Positions 22,687 to 33,399 of a DNA stretch of 64,000 nucleotides are shown here, in pieces. Numbering within the stretch: position 1 is the stretch's first letter; the number at the start of each line of letters is the position of its first letter. The stretch spans positions 7,068,001 through 7,132,000 of the forward strand of contig JABWDB010000012.1 in NCBI GenBank assembly GCA_019614645.1, written 5' to 3'. The translations under genes and the position numbers were made by a program. The notes under the pieces were generated by a model. It was not told the DNA's origin, did no database searches, and saw only the letters and a program-made list of their open reading frames with translations. This stretch comes from Stratiolaelaps scimitus. Lineage: Eukaryota; Arthropoda; Arachnida; Mesostigmata; Laelapidae.

Positions 22687-22744
22687 TGTGATAGAAACAG
22701 GCGCTATGACTCGTTATATAGTGGACTGTCCGTGGAGAGTCTAC
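22687..22744 (-). promoter_or_regulatory. core promoter with TATA box and upstream palindrome
   Basis: TATATA at 22715-22720, initiator-like ATCACAGTT near 22687-22691, palindrome at 22744-22721. One arm carries a C-to-T change (AGTCTAC), so the palindrome is slightly weaker than in copies 1 and 2. Confidence 0.6.
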
Positions 22745-23282
22745 GTTGATCGTCGTGACAGAATGAGTAAGGCGTTGTTGCTATCAGACAATAGTAACAT
22801 AACACGAACATCATCCCAGCAAAATGTCATGAAATATTCTACTAGGATATATCATGTGTGAGAAGTAGAATCGTTACGCCAAAACGTGTAGCAATAACAG
22901 CTTTATACTAGCAAAATCACCTATGGACGCCTGCTGCTGGGGCCCCAGAGACCAGAGATGGGCGGGAATGAAAATTGCTTGAGACGTAAAAATTTAAACA
23001 GAGTCCAACTAATTCTTGTCCAGGAAGATGGCCGGCCAATGCGAAAACAAACAGGGAGTTTTTCTTTCCTATATAGTATATGTATCTGACAGATGTAGCT
23101 ATGAACTAGAATTATACATTGTCGAGTAGGTACTTAAGGGACATTCATCCAGAGCATGTATCGAATGCGCTAGTTGATAAAAATTGTATTTTATGCGGAG
23201 ACTCGTATCTACAATTATATCTTAGAAAACCTTCAAACTATGTTAACATATATCACATATAGTTTAGGCCCTGTAGGCTTAC

Positions 23283-23508
23283 CATCATCGCCTGAACGAG
23301 TTTCCAGTGCTATGTAGCTTAGTGTATCTGCATTGCGACAAAACACTGGGACACAATTGTTTGCCTTCAATATCAGGCAAACGGAAGAAGGATGAGGCCA
23401 CGATAGGCCTGTTCAACGCAAAAAAATAATTATTCAAACATACAATAATTAGGAAGAATCACGGAAGAATAATGGCAAAATGTTGCTCAACTTCAAGAGC
23501 ATGTTCAT
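23283..23508 (-). CDS. candidate two-exon gene start in unit 3 (speculative)
   Basis: On the minus strand TATAAATA (23568-23561) precedes an ATG at 23508 by 60 bp. The first frame reads MNMLLKLSNILPLFF and meets a GT at 23462. A 54-nt intron would end at a pyrimidine-rich acceptor (TTTTTTTGCGTTGAACAG, AG at 23410-23409). The next 126 nt (23408-23283) stay open in the phase required (1 nt + 2 nt), giving a segment with three Cys and ending SGDDG at GATGATG/GTAAGCC. That donor is kept in all three array units. The 3' end is not identified. The protein sequence is not conserved in unit 1, and the start is destroyed in unit 2. It could be a degenerating gene or a coincidence of weak signals. Confidence 0.2.
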
Positions 23509-23560
23509 CAAGCGTCAAGGGTGAGATTCGATACAACGTATACAACTTCTGTGTATGTCG

Positions 23561-23568
23561 TATTTATA
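23561..23568 (-). promoter_or_regulatory. TATA box upstream of the unit 3 candidate gene
   Basis: TATAAATA in GTATAAATAC on the minus strand. The aligned position in unit 2 reads CATAAAGA, so the element is not maintained in all units. Confidence 0.3.
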
Positions 23569-23570
23569 CC

Positions 23571-24720
23571 TGTCTGATTCGTCCGAGCAAAATGAACGGG
23601 GTGGAGTCGACATGCGTCTGATTCAGGTTAATCGGCGTCGGAAAGTTCAGCTCAATCGTCGTGATACGAAATACACTCGAAGGAAAGACGCTCTCGATCG
23701 GACTTTGCCTCGGCGGCGCTGGAAATGGGCATATCCAGTGAAAAATGCTCAACCTTACGCCGTCTGGTGAAATTGCGAGGGGATGAAAATAATTCGCGCT
23801 CGGTAATTGCCCTTTTGATAGCAGACAACAGAAAATTGCCTTCAATTTGCTCAAAACTAAAACCTATATTGTTTCCCAATAGTTGTCAAGCGTGACGGTA
23901 CTTGGCAACCTTGTAGTTACGCCTATTATGTCTCGCATTACCGCTAAATGCCGTTCGGAAAGCGACAAAGCGCTCAGCGAAAAAGTGAACAAGCTTGCTA
24001 TGCGCTTGCTAATTATCGTGTTGTTGTGTTCGGAAGGACGGCGGGTCATGCGCTTAGACGAGAGCCAAGCACCTTGAAGGCCTTTCTCTTCGCTGCCGCT
24101 AAACGTTGACTGAAAGTGTTGGCGTTAGAGGCTAAACTTTGAATAAGAAGTGACGGGACACTTAGGCTGGGAGGCGGGCTCCTCGCGAACTCCTACGGAA
24201 CTTTTCCCAGCTCACACCGTGCTGTTAGCTGCGCCGAACGCTTCTCAGGCAGGTTGGAACAGTTCAGGTTGTCGTCAAAGCAAGCCTGCTAATTGTATGC
24301 TGGTGGTACATTATAGGTCACCTCTAATCGTTACTCTTCATACGATTCACGAACACAAATGTGAAGATAACCAGAACGAGAATCCACGACAAATCGACCA
24401 ACGAAGATCTGCACAACCACTGTAGAACCTGTGTGAAGATTGAGATACGAAGGCATTATCTAACCAGTACAGTCAGATACTTATTGATCTAACTACGTAA
24501 ATATCTCTTTCGTCGTTATGTTGGAGGGAGGGGGGGAGGTTTTGTGTCTGTACGTATGAGATCTCACCGGATTCGCTAACTGCCTCGTTATTAACTATTT
24601 ACATAATCCATCACTTGTCTGCTATCACACACGAAGGGGTCCCCAATACAATGCCCACTCAGTCTCAGCCATTTGACGTCGGGATGGACAGCGACAGGCT
24701 CATCATCGAGTCAGATGGTC
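23571..24720. other. no supported gene
   Basis: Short frames on both strands (23564-23879 minus, 23883-24077 plus) look fairly protein-like, but they conflict with each other and have no start or splice evidence. Nothing repetitive was recognised. Confidence 0.4.
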
Positions 24721-24722
24721 TA

Positions 24723-24795
24723 GTGGTGAACGTTCTGGATTACTAAATAGGAAGGACAACGGATTGCGTCCAAATTCTACCGTACGTAGAAGGTC
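24723..24795 (+). mobile_element. tRNA-like remnant (SINE head)
   Basis: A very good A box (ATGGTCTAGTGGTGAA, from 24725) is followed about 50 bp later by a poor B box (GCGTCCAAATTCTACC). No folded acceptor stem is apparent. A similar B-box-side piece (GCGTCCAAATTCAACCGT) occurs at about 12808, suggesting a further dispersed family rather than a tRNA gene. Confidence 0.4.
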
Positions 24796-25978
24796 ATTGG
24801 ATTTCCTTATCTTTGAATTTCTGCCAGGTACGAGATGGTTGACAAATAAAGAAAAGGTGGCCCCGACATGCCCTCGTACTAATACCTAAAGGTGCAAATC
24901 CGATGCCTGTCACATATAGGGTCAGCTTAAAGGACGTTCAAGTTCATCATCCTGTACCACCAACTTCTACCCTCCAACATCGCCTGTGCATTCCTCCTCA
25001 CCACTAAAACAACAACGATACCAGAAACTACGAGTAACCCATGAGCTAAAGCATCTTACTCTCTTGTCTGTTCGTGTCGAGGCCGTCGTCGCGTCATTCA
25101 CAACGGCGTTGTTTCCCAGCCACTGATGGACGTATGGACGGCGGCGGACGGAGACGAGGGCCGTGTGGTGGTATTCCTCGTCATAAATTTATTCACATGT
25201 TCGATATGATTCGCATTTGCTTACCAGCCTCGCTCGAACAGCCTCCCCCCCCCGGCCCTGACCAAGCCAACGAACGCGTGCATACAGCGCGCACGGACGG
25301 AAAGAACATGAATGCATTCGTGTTCGCCGCTTGAGGCGCTCCAGAGCCATTCTTCGTCTTCCACTATTATTCATGATAGGTATCTATCTTTTCCAGGACT
25401 GAACGACAGAGAGAACGCCTAAGCGGGGAGAGGGGAAGAGAGAGATGGAGAGACGATAGAGGAAGCGACGAGATAGGGCGCGGGACCTTGCGGAGCATCC
25501 TTCGTTCGACAACCACCGCTATAGCACTAGGCTAGCCATCATTGTACGTGTCGATGCTATATGAATAGTGGGCATGGCCGGCCTAGCGCCGCCGGCTCGC
25601 TTCGCCAGTGACTGGCTAGCTGGCTGGCTGCCTGCCTGCCTGGTCGACTGCTCCTGAAAAATGGATGTCCTTTTCCTGGAAGAGAGAGTGAGAGCGGGCG
25701 ACGTCGAAACCATCTCGAGCAGTCTACGTTATGAGTCAACCTTGCAGTGGAGTGCGAGCCAAAATGAGGGGACAAGAGGGGCTGGGGTATATGCGAGGAC
25801 GATGAACGCGACGGACAGCACAACAGGAAACAAGCGGCTATAGGGAAAATGCCATGATTGATCGAATGCAGGCAGAGAGGATAGGGAATGCCAAAAGGGA
25901 TACTGGAAATATCGAAGGGTCACAGAAGAAATTGTCAATCCCGGCCGACGTTGGTACAGATAAACCTGTGCGACGAAT
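24796..25978. other. no gene seen
   Basis: GC-richer around 25.05-25.35 and 25.5-25.7 kb, with short runs of GA and of CTGGCTGGCTGC type. Competing low-complexity frames only. Confidence 0.5.
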
Positions 25979-26005
25979 CGAGAGAGAGAGAGAGAGAGAG
26001 AGAGT
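25979..26005. repeat. (GA)n microsatellite
   Basis: Pure GA dinucleotide array. Confidence 0.85.
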
Positions 26006-26404
26006 GTGCCGTGCTGATAACGGCACACCAATATTTTCATAAGGCATAGAATATAGGAAGAGAGGAGGCAGGCTGTTGATAGATAGCTAGGCCTAAGGTA
26101 GAATATCTTTCGCGGAAGGTGATAAGGGTGATTTTGGCAACAATCATTTCAGCCATAATCCAGACTGATCCGGTGGCCGGGGGAATGCTTGGAAGCTGTG
26201 ACGACTTGCAATTTGTAGGTTCTCAGCTGTGAGCTGCGGGCAGTCTATGGCGGTTTTACGTGGTGGGTAGAGGGCGTAATATTATATAATGATGCCATAA
26301 TGCTTGAGAGATGATGTACGACCCGCGTACGAATATATCAAAATTATTGAGGAAGGCTGTCCCTGACCTGACTTCGGTAAAAACGGCTTCGCTTCAGACC
26401 CTCA

Positions 26405-26467
26405 GGCATTGTTCGATCCTCACCGCTGTACATTTGCATTTTTAAATTGCATTCAAAGGGGTCCGGA
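26405..26467 (+). mobile_element. SINE family 1 fragment
   Basis: Retains the B-box side (TGTTCGATCCTCACCGCTG), the CATTTGCATT body start and AAAGGGGTCCG as in the 49.3-kb copy, with a ~10-bp internal expansion. Confidence 0.5.
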
Positions 26468-27356
26468 AATTTTACTTATAGGTATCGGCCCGCTTGACCT
26501 GCATAAAACTTACAGCGGAGTAGCATTTGCAAATCAGTGAGCTTGTTGAAAACCGTCACCTATCCGGCGGCAGACGTTGAGTTGTTTTAGGAATTGGGTC
26601 TGTCCGTTGATTTAACACAGCGCTCAGCTCCACTGTAGCTATTGTCCCTGAAGCAAATCCATTGTGAATCTCAGCCCGATTCATACGGGTGATCAATACG
26701 ATTCACATCCAGGCACTCGAAACCTATTGACTGCAGCCCGATGATTTATGCCATGGTTTTAAACGTAAAATCTGACAACTCAGATGTCACCGCACAGGTA
26801 TCCGGATCGCCGCAGAAGTCGACGCAAAGCAGTCTGCTCAAGCCTAGCAGACGAGTAACTTGCGAATAACCTATAACCCTTCGAGCAGCCTCGGGGACTA
26901 CTCCCGCGGTCCATTAGCGCGTTTTTAACTCTTTAACTCCTGAAGCAATAAGAAATTGTGGAAATTGCCCTGAGGGAGTCATTAAGCGTCGCCACCAGTC
27001 GCTACTGGCTGTTGTGAGAACATTTGTGAGAGGGGAGCTTAATGTCGATAATGGCTTGGTGCATAGGAAATCGCATCTGTATCGAAGCTATCGTCGTAAG
27101 TCGTTTTCATGTTTCGCGCTCAAAGGTGCTCATGCAGGTGTTAAGGCTGGAGTTACCGAAGACGTCGAGTAAAGTTGCATTCATTGCTTTCAATCATTGC
27201 TGTAGCAAGAATGTGTGTATATCAAGTACATGTGTTTGTCCCACAGCAACATTCCCAATGACATTGTTCTTTCGGTCGTATTTTACACAGGTGTGCTGCT
27301 GCTGCTCGAAATGTTGTATTAATTGTCTATCTGGTAAATGTTCTAGGGTGGTTTCA
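26468..27356. other. no supported gene
   Basis: An ATG-initiated 198-codon plus frame (27042-27638) crosses a SINE fragment and has a Cys/Ser-rich composition, so it is most likely a chance frame. Nothing else. Confidence 0.45.
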
Positions 27357-27422
27357 ACTCATAGCCAACATTTCACGTCCACGGTGCTTTCGGCATTGCT
27401 TCGTAGGACGGACCCCTTCATT
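27357..27422 (-). mobile_element. SINE family 1 body fragment
   Basis: The minus strand matches the body of the 49.3-kb copy: AGGGGTCCGTC, then GAAGC, GCCGAAAGC and ending in TTGGCTATGAGT. The head is absent. Confidence 0.5.
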
Positions 27423-28495
27423 AATGGTATACCTGGTGAACATATACAACACGCTGTAGCATTTATTACAACAATAAATCTCGATCTATTTGAGGGAAAC
27501 TTTTTCATATGTTTGCCAAGTATCCATCATCCTTTCCCGGGCCGTTCCGAGGTCTCTCGTCGACGTACTTTGACAATCATCGCGAGAGAAAAAAGTGGCG
27601 AACCACTTAAACTTATCCGCACTTGGCTAATTTGCTAATTGACAATCACTCCAGGAAGCAGTACGGATCTCATGCTCAGCTCCGGCCCAGCTGACACCCG
27701 CTTTGGCTGCTATGCGCTTCCGCAGTGTAAACGCTAAGTACAGTAAGGCAGATTTCCTCTTCTCCGTTCGAAGGGTTGATATGCTGTACATCGCTTGTTC
27801 TTGCCCTGCCTACTGGCTTCTTGAGGCGATTCAAGAGCACTGAGGACATTCGTCTCTGCCGGGAGAAATATCTGGTAGGGTAGCCATCTTACTGCGCGAA
27901 CTGTTGTCGAAGGCGAAGCAGGTCTGTCGAAGGCGAAGCAGGTATTGTATTTTTATTACTATTATTATTATTATTATAAAACGTGTGCCGGTATTACAGA
28001 GCATCAAGAAGGAGTTCAATTAATTTACAGTAAAATCTCCAGAAACGCACATGTCGAATTGTTCCTTATGCCAAGGAGAACAGAACTGCCAGGCCGTTAC
28101 TATTCCACATCTCGTCCCACGAGGCCGCGTTGAGAGCGAAACTTAGGATTGCCGTCCACAGCCGATACTATATAAATGGTTCTCGTCTCTCGTTCTCTAA
28201 CCCAATGCAATATGAGCTGATCCATTGCGATCTGCTGAGGTCATTTCAACTCTGTCAACGTAAATAGCATAATGTGAACTGATCCGGCACCTTCAACAGC
28301 AACCTTCATAAATGAACGGAGAAACGGCGTTGGATTCGTTCATGTGGGCGATCATCGATTTAGCCTATACACTATACATGTTAGTCAATGGCCACAGCCT
28401 CGTCCAGAGCTTATTATACTACCGCGTCATCAAAGTCGGGTCGGGTGAGCAACATCAGACGACACCGTTAACCGCGGCCGCTGCAGGAGCACTAT
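27423..28495. other. no gene seen
   Basis: Includes a 20-base tandem duplication (tgtcgaaggcgaagcaggt, about 27905-27942) and a (TTA)n run at about 27955-27977. Confidence 0.5.
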
Positions 28496-28505
28496 CTAAG
28501 CATTT

Positions 28506-28544
<39 letters not shown>

Positions 28545-29086
28545 GTTCGTTCTATAGCGTCTGCATGTCCGCCTGTACTGATCGGGTGCGAAATATGCTT
28601 CGGGTTCTGCTCGGCCTTCGCAGTAGTGACGCATTCAGTGGGATGTTCGTCTGTCTCTGAGTTCGGCGCGGAGTTCGGCACGGAAGAGCAGTAGGTTACT
28701 GAGCAGGGCGGCTGGTTGCAGACGTTCCTCTCTGCTTGTTTCAAGCTGTGCTCCTCCACTGACTTGTCTGATTGCCGAGATGGCGATGACTGACTGCTGC
28801 TTATGCCGCTTCTGCTGTTTGCGTGGTGTTGCAGCCTTGCAGCAATGCCTTGTAGATCGCGGCTTTCATCCATCTTCTGCATCTTCTCGTCGACATCTTC
28901 ATGGACGTAGGCAACTGCGGCAGCCTCCTTCAATCCAAGCCACATTCGTTGACGTCGGGGCCACTCCGGGCCAAGGCGGGCTCCCCTTAGGCCTTCCTTC
29001 CACGAAGGCCCCAAGCCCTGACTGTCCATAGCGCGTTGGTCGGTTGGCTGGTCGGCCGCTTTCGCCTGTTTGTCGTATCGCGGCAT
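28496..29086 (-). CDS. weak candidate coding segment with RE-repeat end
   Basis: From an ATG at 29086 a frame runs 197 codons to 28496 (open to 29239 without an ATG). The middle is hydrophilic and protein-like (AYVHEDVDEKMQKMDESRDL) with purine-first codons. The C-terminal part is Ser/Thr/Asn-rich and then translates the GA array at 28507-28541 as alternating Arg-Glu, which argues against the annotated end being real. A GTGAGA donor sits just before the array. It could be an exon whose intron begins at the array, or a chance frame in a GC-rich block. No domain is recognised. Confidence 0.2.
28507..28541. repeat. (CT)n microsatellite
   Basis: About 17 CT dinucleotides on the plus strand, at the edge of the GC-rich block. 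Confidence 0.9.
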
Positions 29087-32000
29087 TCTCCCAGCGAGTT
29101 GATGCCTGCGGTCTATTTCTCGCCATCCAGCAACGAAACGAGCGACCGAGCCGGCTGACAGGACGAAGGTTTGCAGGACACCGCTGGTAAGAGCGACCGT
29201 GGGGGGTTTGGACTCAGGCGGAGCGGACCCCACACGCACAGTGCCCTGTGCACGGGCTGTGAGTGCAGAGCAGTTTCGTGCCTAACTCCCTCCCTCTCCC
29301 TCTTTCGTTGTCATACACACAGGCACACACACTCCCGAGACACATATATGTACACAACACACACGGCGACGAGGCCAGGGCAGGCCAGACTAGGCCCGGC
29401 AACGAGACGAGGCCAGGCCAGTGACTAGAGAGGAGGGGTTGTGGTAGGCCAAAATAAGGCTCTTCTCGCATAGTCGGCCCTTACCGAGCGCTCTTGCTCG
29501 ACGCCACCCCTTTTCTTTTCCGTGTTCGCTTTGCTGCCAGCAGCTCATGTTCTCAGTCCTGCCAAGAAGCGGAGGAAGACGAAGCAGAGTCGTAAGCGCA
29601 GCAGACGCCGTCGCCGCCGAGGACAATAACCAGCGAACCATTAATAATGCAAAACGTTAACGTCACAACAAGCAAAAATCCTGCCGCTGGTGCTGCTGCT
29701 CCTGGGGCTGCAGGGCGCAGTTTCGCTTGAACGACGGATGGCCTTCGGTCTTCATCAAGAACATCAAGGCTTTAAGGCCACCATGAGATAGGACAGGATC
29801 CGAAGGGAGGACCAGCCAGAAGGCGATGGGGAGGCCGTTGTGGAACTCTGCTGCGTGGGACCTGGACGCGCGCTTCGTGGGTGAGCTTATAAGGGTCGGG
29901 CTGTCCAAGTAGACAGGATTTTAATTTTTTTTTTAAGCTAGATTTTCAGACACGATTGTCATCGCTGTGCTACTGCAATTGTGATCTTTGTGGAGTTCCT
30001 TCAGTATAATGTCAGCCCATGCACATTGGCCTATATAAGCAGTACGATAGCGAGAAATGTCAGGTGTAAGGAACTCAACACAAACGGGGAATACAGCGAG
30101 ATTCTTGATGCACCATAGAACAAGGCTATTTTCGACTCAAGGTGAAATAGGGACCTCACCTTTAGCTTAAGGGTTAGTGGTAGACCCATTCTACGCCTGA
30201 AGAGATCGATTAGTACTCGATTGTGAATTCCTTATTTCTAAAGGCATATTTAATTCGACTTTGGTTCCAAATACAATTGTCTGTCATACTATCCGAACAA
30301 AACTATAACGGCGCAACCGATCAGAGCAGAGTCGGCCGAATCCCTTCTAACCAGCGAGCATAACATAACAAGAATAGAGGGACTACTGAGCCTCGACACT
30401 AGTCATACAATGCCTCTGGCAGTCAGGCCCAGTTTCGTTTGGCATTCGTTGCCGGATGCAGTAAAACCGTTGGCCATTGGTCCTACCGTTTTGCCGACCC
30501 ACACAAACAGACTCGCCTACCCTTCCTCGGAGACCACACACACACACATCTAACTGACCGAAACGAACTGAATTGAGAACGAAGTGGTGAGCCAAACAGC
30601 GGCACAGGAAGCCCCCACACTCTGTCGACGCTGCGTTCTGAGAGTTACCTTGCTCGAGGACAGACCCGGAAAGCAAGCGCGCAACGACTGGAATTTCAGG
30701 ACGTTCATCCTCACTTGTAGTTCAAACAGCGGCAACTATGTCCCTCCGTCTAACCGACTGCTAACCGCTACTGCCGCCGCCAGCGCCTCACTCGCAGACA
30801 GTGGTAGTCGTCACTTGCTCGTGCCGTCTCCTCACCTACCTAATTGCCGGTGACCCAAATGCTCGCCCGGCTGTTTCCTCCGACAATTAGGCAATTAGGC
30901 GTCGGATATTATTCCACCTAAATCTGTTAGGCGCTTCCAGAGGAAGTCATGCTGACGACACTGGACGACGCATGGACGACCTTCGTCCAAATGCCACTGC
31001 CTATTGCCCCCTATCGTTTGTCCATACTGGCGACTGGCGTGGTGCCGACCTCTCGGTATGGACAACCACCTCGAGACGCCAGCGTCAACCCTTCTTGCCC
31101 TAATCTCACAAAATATTAGAGTCGAACCCTGCCGTCCAGACAGCTTATCCACTAAACGAGGCAGATATTTAAATGTACACGCCTAATGTGGATAACGCTA
31201 CACAAAGGCAGGGGCCGCAATCCCCTAACCGATCTCCCAAAGTCGTAGGATATGCGGCGCATTAGCGTTCCCTAAGAGCTCAAGTCGGCGGAACCACAGA
31301 TAGAAAATTGTTATTTCTTTTCGAATGACTTCAGTTTTTGTCGTTGTAATTGGATGGGTCGCTATACCCGGAAAGATATGCAATCATTTCGGAGTACACG
31401 ATAACGTCTCCGTGGGCACGCACGGCTCGCCCCAATATTGAAGATCTATAAGGGAATCAATCAACGCGAACGAGAAATAAAAATGATCACATCTCAATCA
31501 TGCGTTCACTTTATTTGATAAAGGCATCGTCATGGTATGTATCGCATATCGACCTTCTTTGAAGTCGAAATACGACATTGAGCGAGATCTCGACCAGTTC
31601 ATTTGCATTGAAATTAATTATCTCTCGAATTCGCACGGAGAGCGGAAACTCTCGAGAATGTATCGTCTTATACGATTCCTAGTGATTACTTCCAAATTAC
31701 GCTACAAATGCATGTATATGTGTGCGAGGCGGGTAATTTGAATGCAGCACCTTCTGAAGTGGAAATCTATGCTAACGTCGTATACCCGGTAGGGAACAAG
31801 CCTGCGCGGCGATCTGATACTTAATACTTAAGGACCTCAATACCCCTCGGCAGTCGGACCGGCGCATATGACACGGCTTGGAGTTTTGCGTTACTGAAAC
31901 CCAATCTAGCCGTCTGGGACCAATTGAAATCGTATGCACCAAAAGATCATAGGCATTTGCCGGTGACGCGGTGGTCATCCCCTTCGCGCAGCCCCGTACT

Positions 32001-33268
32001 AACACACGCTGTTCACCCCAGATTTATCCCAGCTCGCTAACGTAGCAGGGATGTTCAGAGGACTGCTCGCGAGATTGTTTTTGGCCTGCACGCCCTATGA
32101 TAAAACGCAAGTCAACGAACGAGGCAGACTGTTCATTCATCAAAACAGTAATCTCCGAGTTGATATACACAGCGAGTTCTACAGATTTAAGAGTACAGTT
32201 CCAGCGTACAGTTTAGCGCATAGACCCTTGTGCGAGAATTGTTGATAGTATTTGCGCTTTCTTGTGAAGAGGAACTTGGGCGTTATTCTACGCCACCTCG
32301 CTTCTCCTTTTGACATAGGAATAAGCGTAGGTTTTTGTGTTTATCCCATCAATCGAGGCTAAATTCGCAAGTAATTTTCTTTCGATTGGCCCCACTGTTC
32401 ACATTGTCCCCATCGGCGAAACACGCCGCTAGATGACGCGTACGTGACGCGGACCCCTGAACAGATCCACCTATATATGTGTATAATATACAGCCATATG
32501 TATATGGCTTCTTTCTGCTCATGATCGGTAGGTACCCAGAACATCTTCCCTTAACTTACTTTCATCAAGGCATACAGTAAGTAACAGAACAACGCGAAGT
32601 TCACGGGACCTCCTTCAATCAGACTGCAGTTACAGAGCGGCCAGCCACCGTCACCGACGTCCGGCTGCTCTCTGGGAGGTTTTTGTTTATGACGTGCCTT
32701 TTGTCGGCTCAAATCTCCACACAGATCAGTTGGGCAGAATCGGACATCGGCTCATAATCATATTGGCTTTTTTTTCATTATCTGAAGACTATTATATGCC
32801 GATGCTCGAAGCTCGCCAATCGACGTATCTCTGTCTCAGTTTATTACGCAGGGGCAATATGACTCTAGGCTGCGAACGCATAAAAACGTCAATTGTGTTT
32901 CAATATCATCCTACTCCCGGAGCAGAGTCGGTGATGTTTTGCCGTTGCCGAACGATGAAGATAACTACTATATATTACTGATCAATAGGAATAATCAGGA
33001 GAGTAAGCTCGCCCTGACCTGATGATCTAGAACAGGATGAACGACTATCTGAAATTGACCCTTAGCTACAACAATCGAATAGAAGTTTTGCACTTCGCAT
33101 AGGTGTTTGTATTTTTTCGTGTGAATGTTCCGTGGAAAGGTGAACAGTCGCTTTCCTCCGATATTCGCACCTTCTGTTTTGCCTGATCAATCAATCTGAG
33201 TAACAGTATAGCTTTTCATGGATTATTAATGGAACTGCAGCTTAACAATGATTGTATGTCATCATCAG
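29087..33268. other. no gene seen
   Basis: A GC-rich block ends near 29.65 kb (with (CA)n runs near 29310-29365). After that come AT-richer stretches with short unrelated frames on both strands, including 29663-29908, 30383-30853 and 32694-32981. No promoter, splice or homology signal was found. Confidence 0.5.
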
Positions 33269-33330
33269 GGGTTGCGGGAGTCGAGCCTGCGTTTTACTGC
33301 AGCGAGAGATTTAGCCGTCTCGAACAAGAA
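33269..33330 (-). mobile_element. SINE family 2 head fragment
   Basis: The minus strand reads a tRNA-like 3' half: GACGGCTAA, then CGCAGGCTCGACTCC (B box) and CGCAACC. The same arrangement occurs at 58.70-58.78 kb (GACGGAGTTTAA ... CGCAGGTTCGAGCCC ... GCAACC). Confidence 0.45.
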
Positions 33331-33365
33331 GAATTGTCGATTTGTGAACGCTGGACAGGCTCTGC

Positions 33366-33399
33366 TATATATATATATATATGTATATATATACATAGC
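33366..33399. repeat. (TA)n microsatellite
   Basis: TA array with one G interruption. Confidence 0.85.

Larger units (their letters stand above)
16590..23570 (-). repeat. tandem array of three diverged ~2.8-3.0 kb units
   Basis: Three units, spaced 2810 bp and 3001 bp (ATG to ATG), each contain the peptide gene and the same upstream landmarks. These are a block with CAGCAGGCGTCCATAGG, a block with TTCCTGGACA, a donor-like GATGATGGTAAGCC, and further up (units 1 and 2) a block ending GCAAATAGCTGAATTGGGACG. A ~400-bp block around each peptide gene is far more alike than the rest of the unit. The third unit breaks off near 23570. Confidence 0.75.

Noticed and set aside
27042..27638. 198-residue ATG-initiated plus frame
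   Set aside because: It runs through a SINE fragment (27357-27422) and has a Cys/Ser-rich composition with no promoter or splice support.
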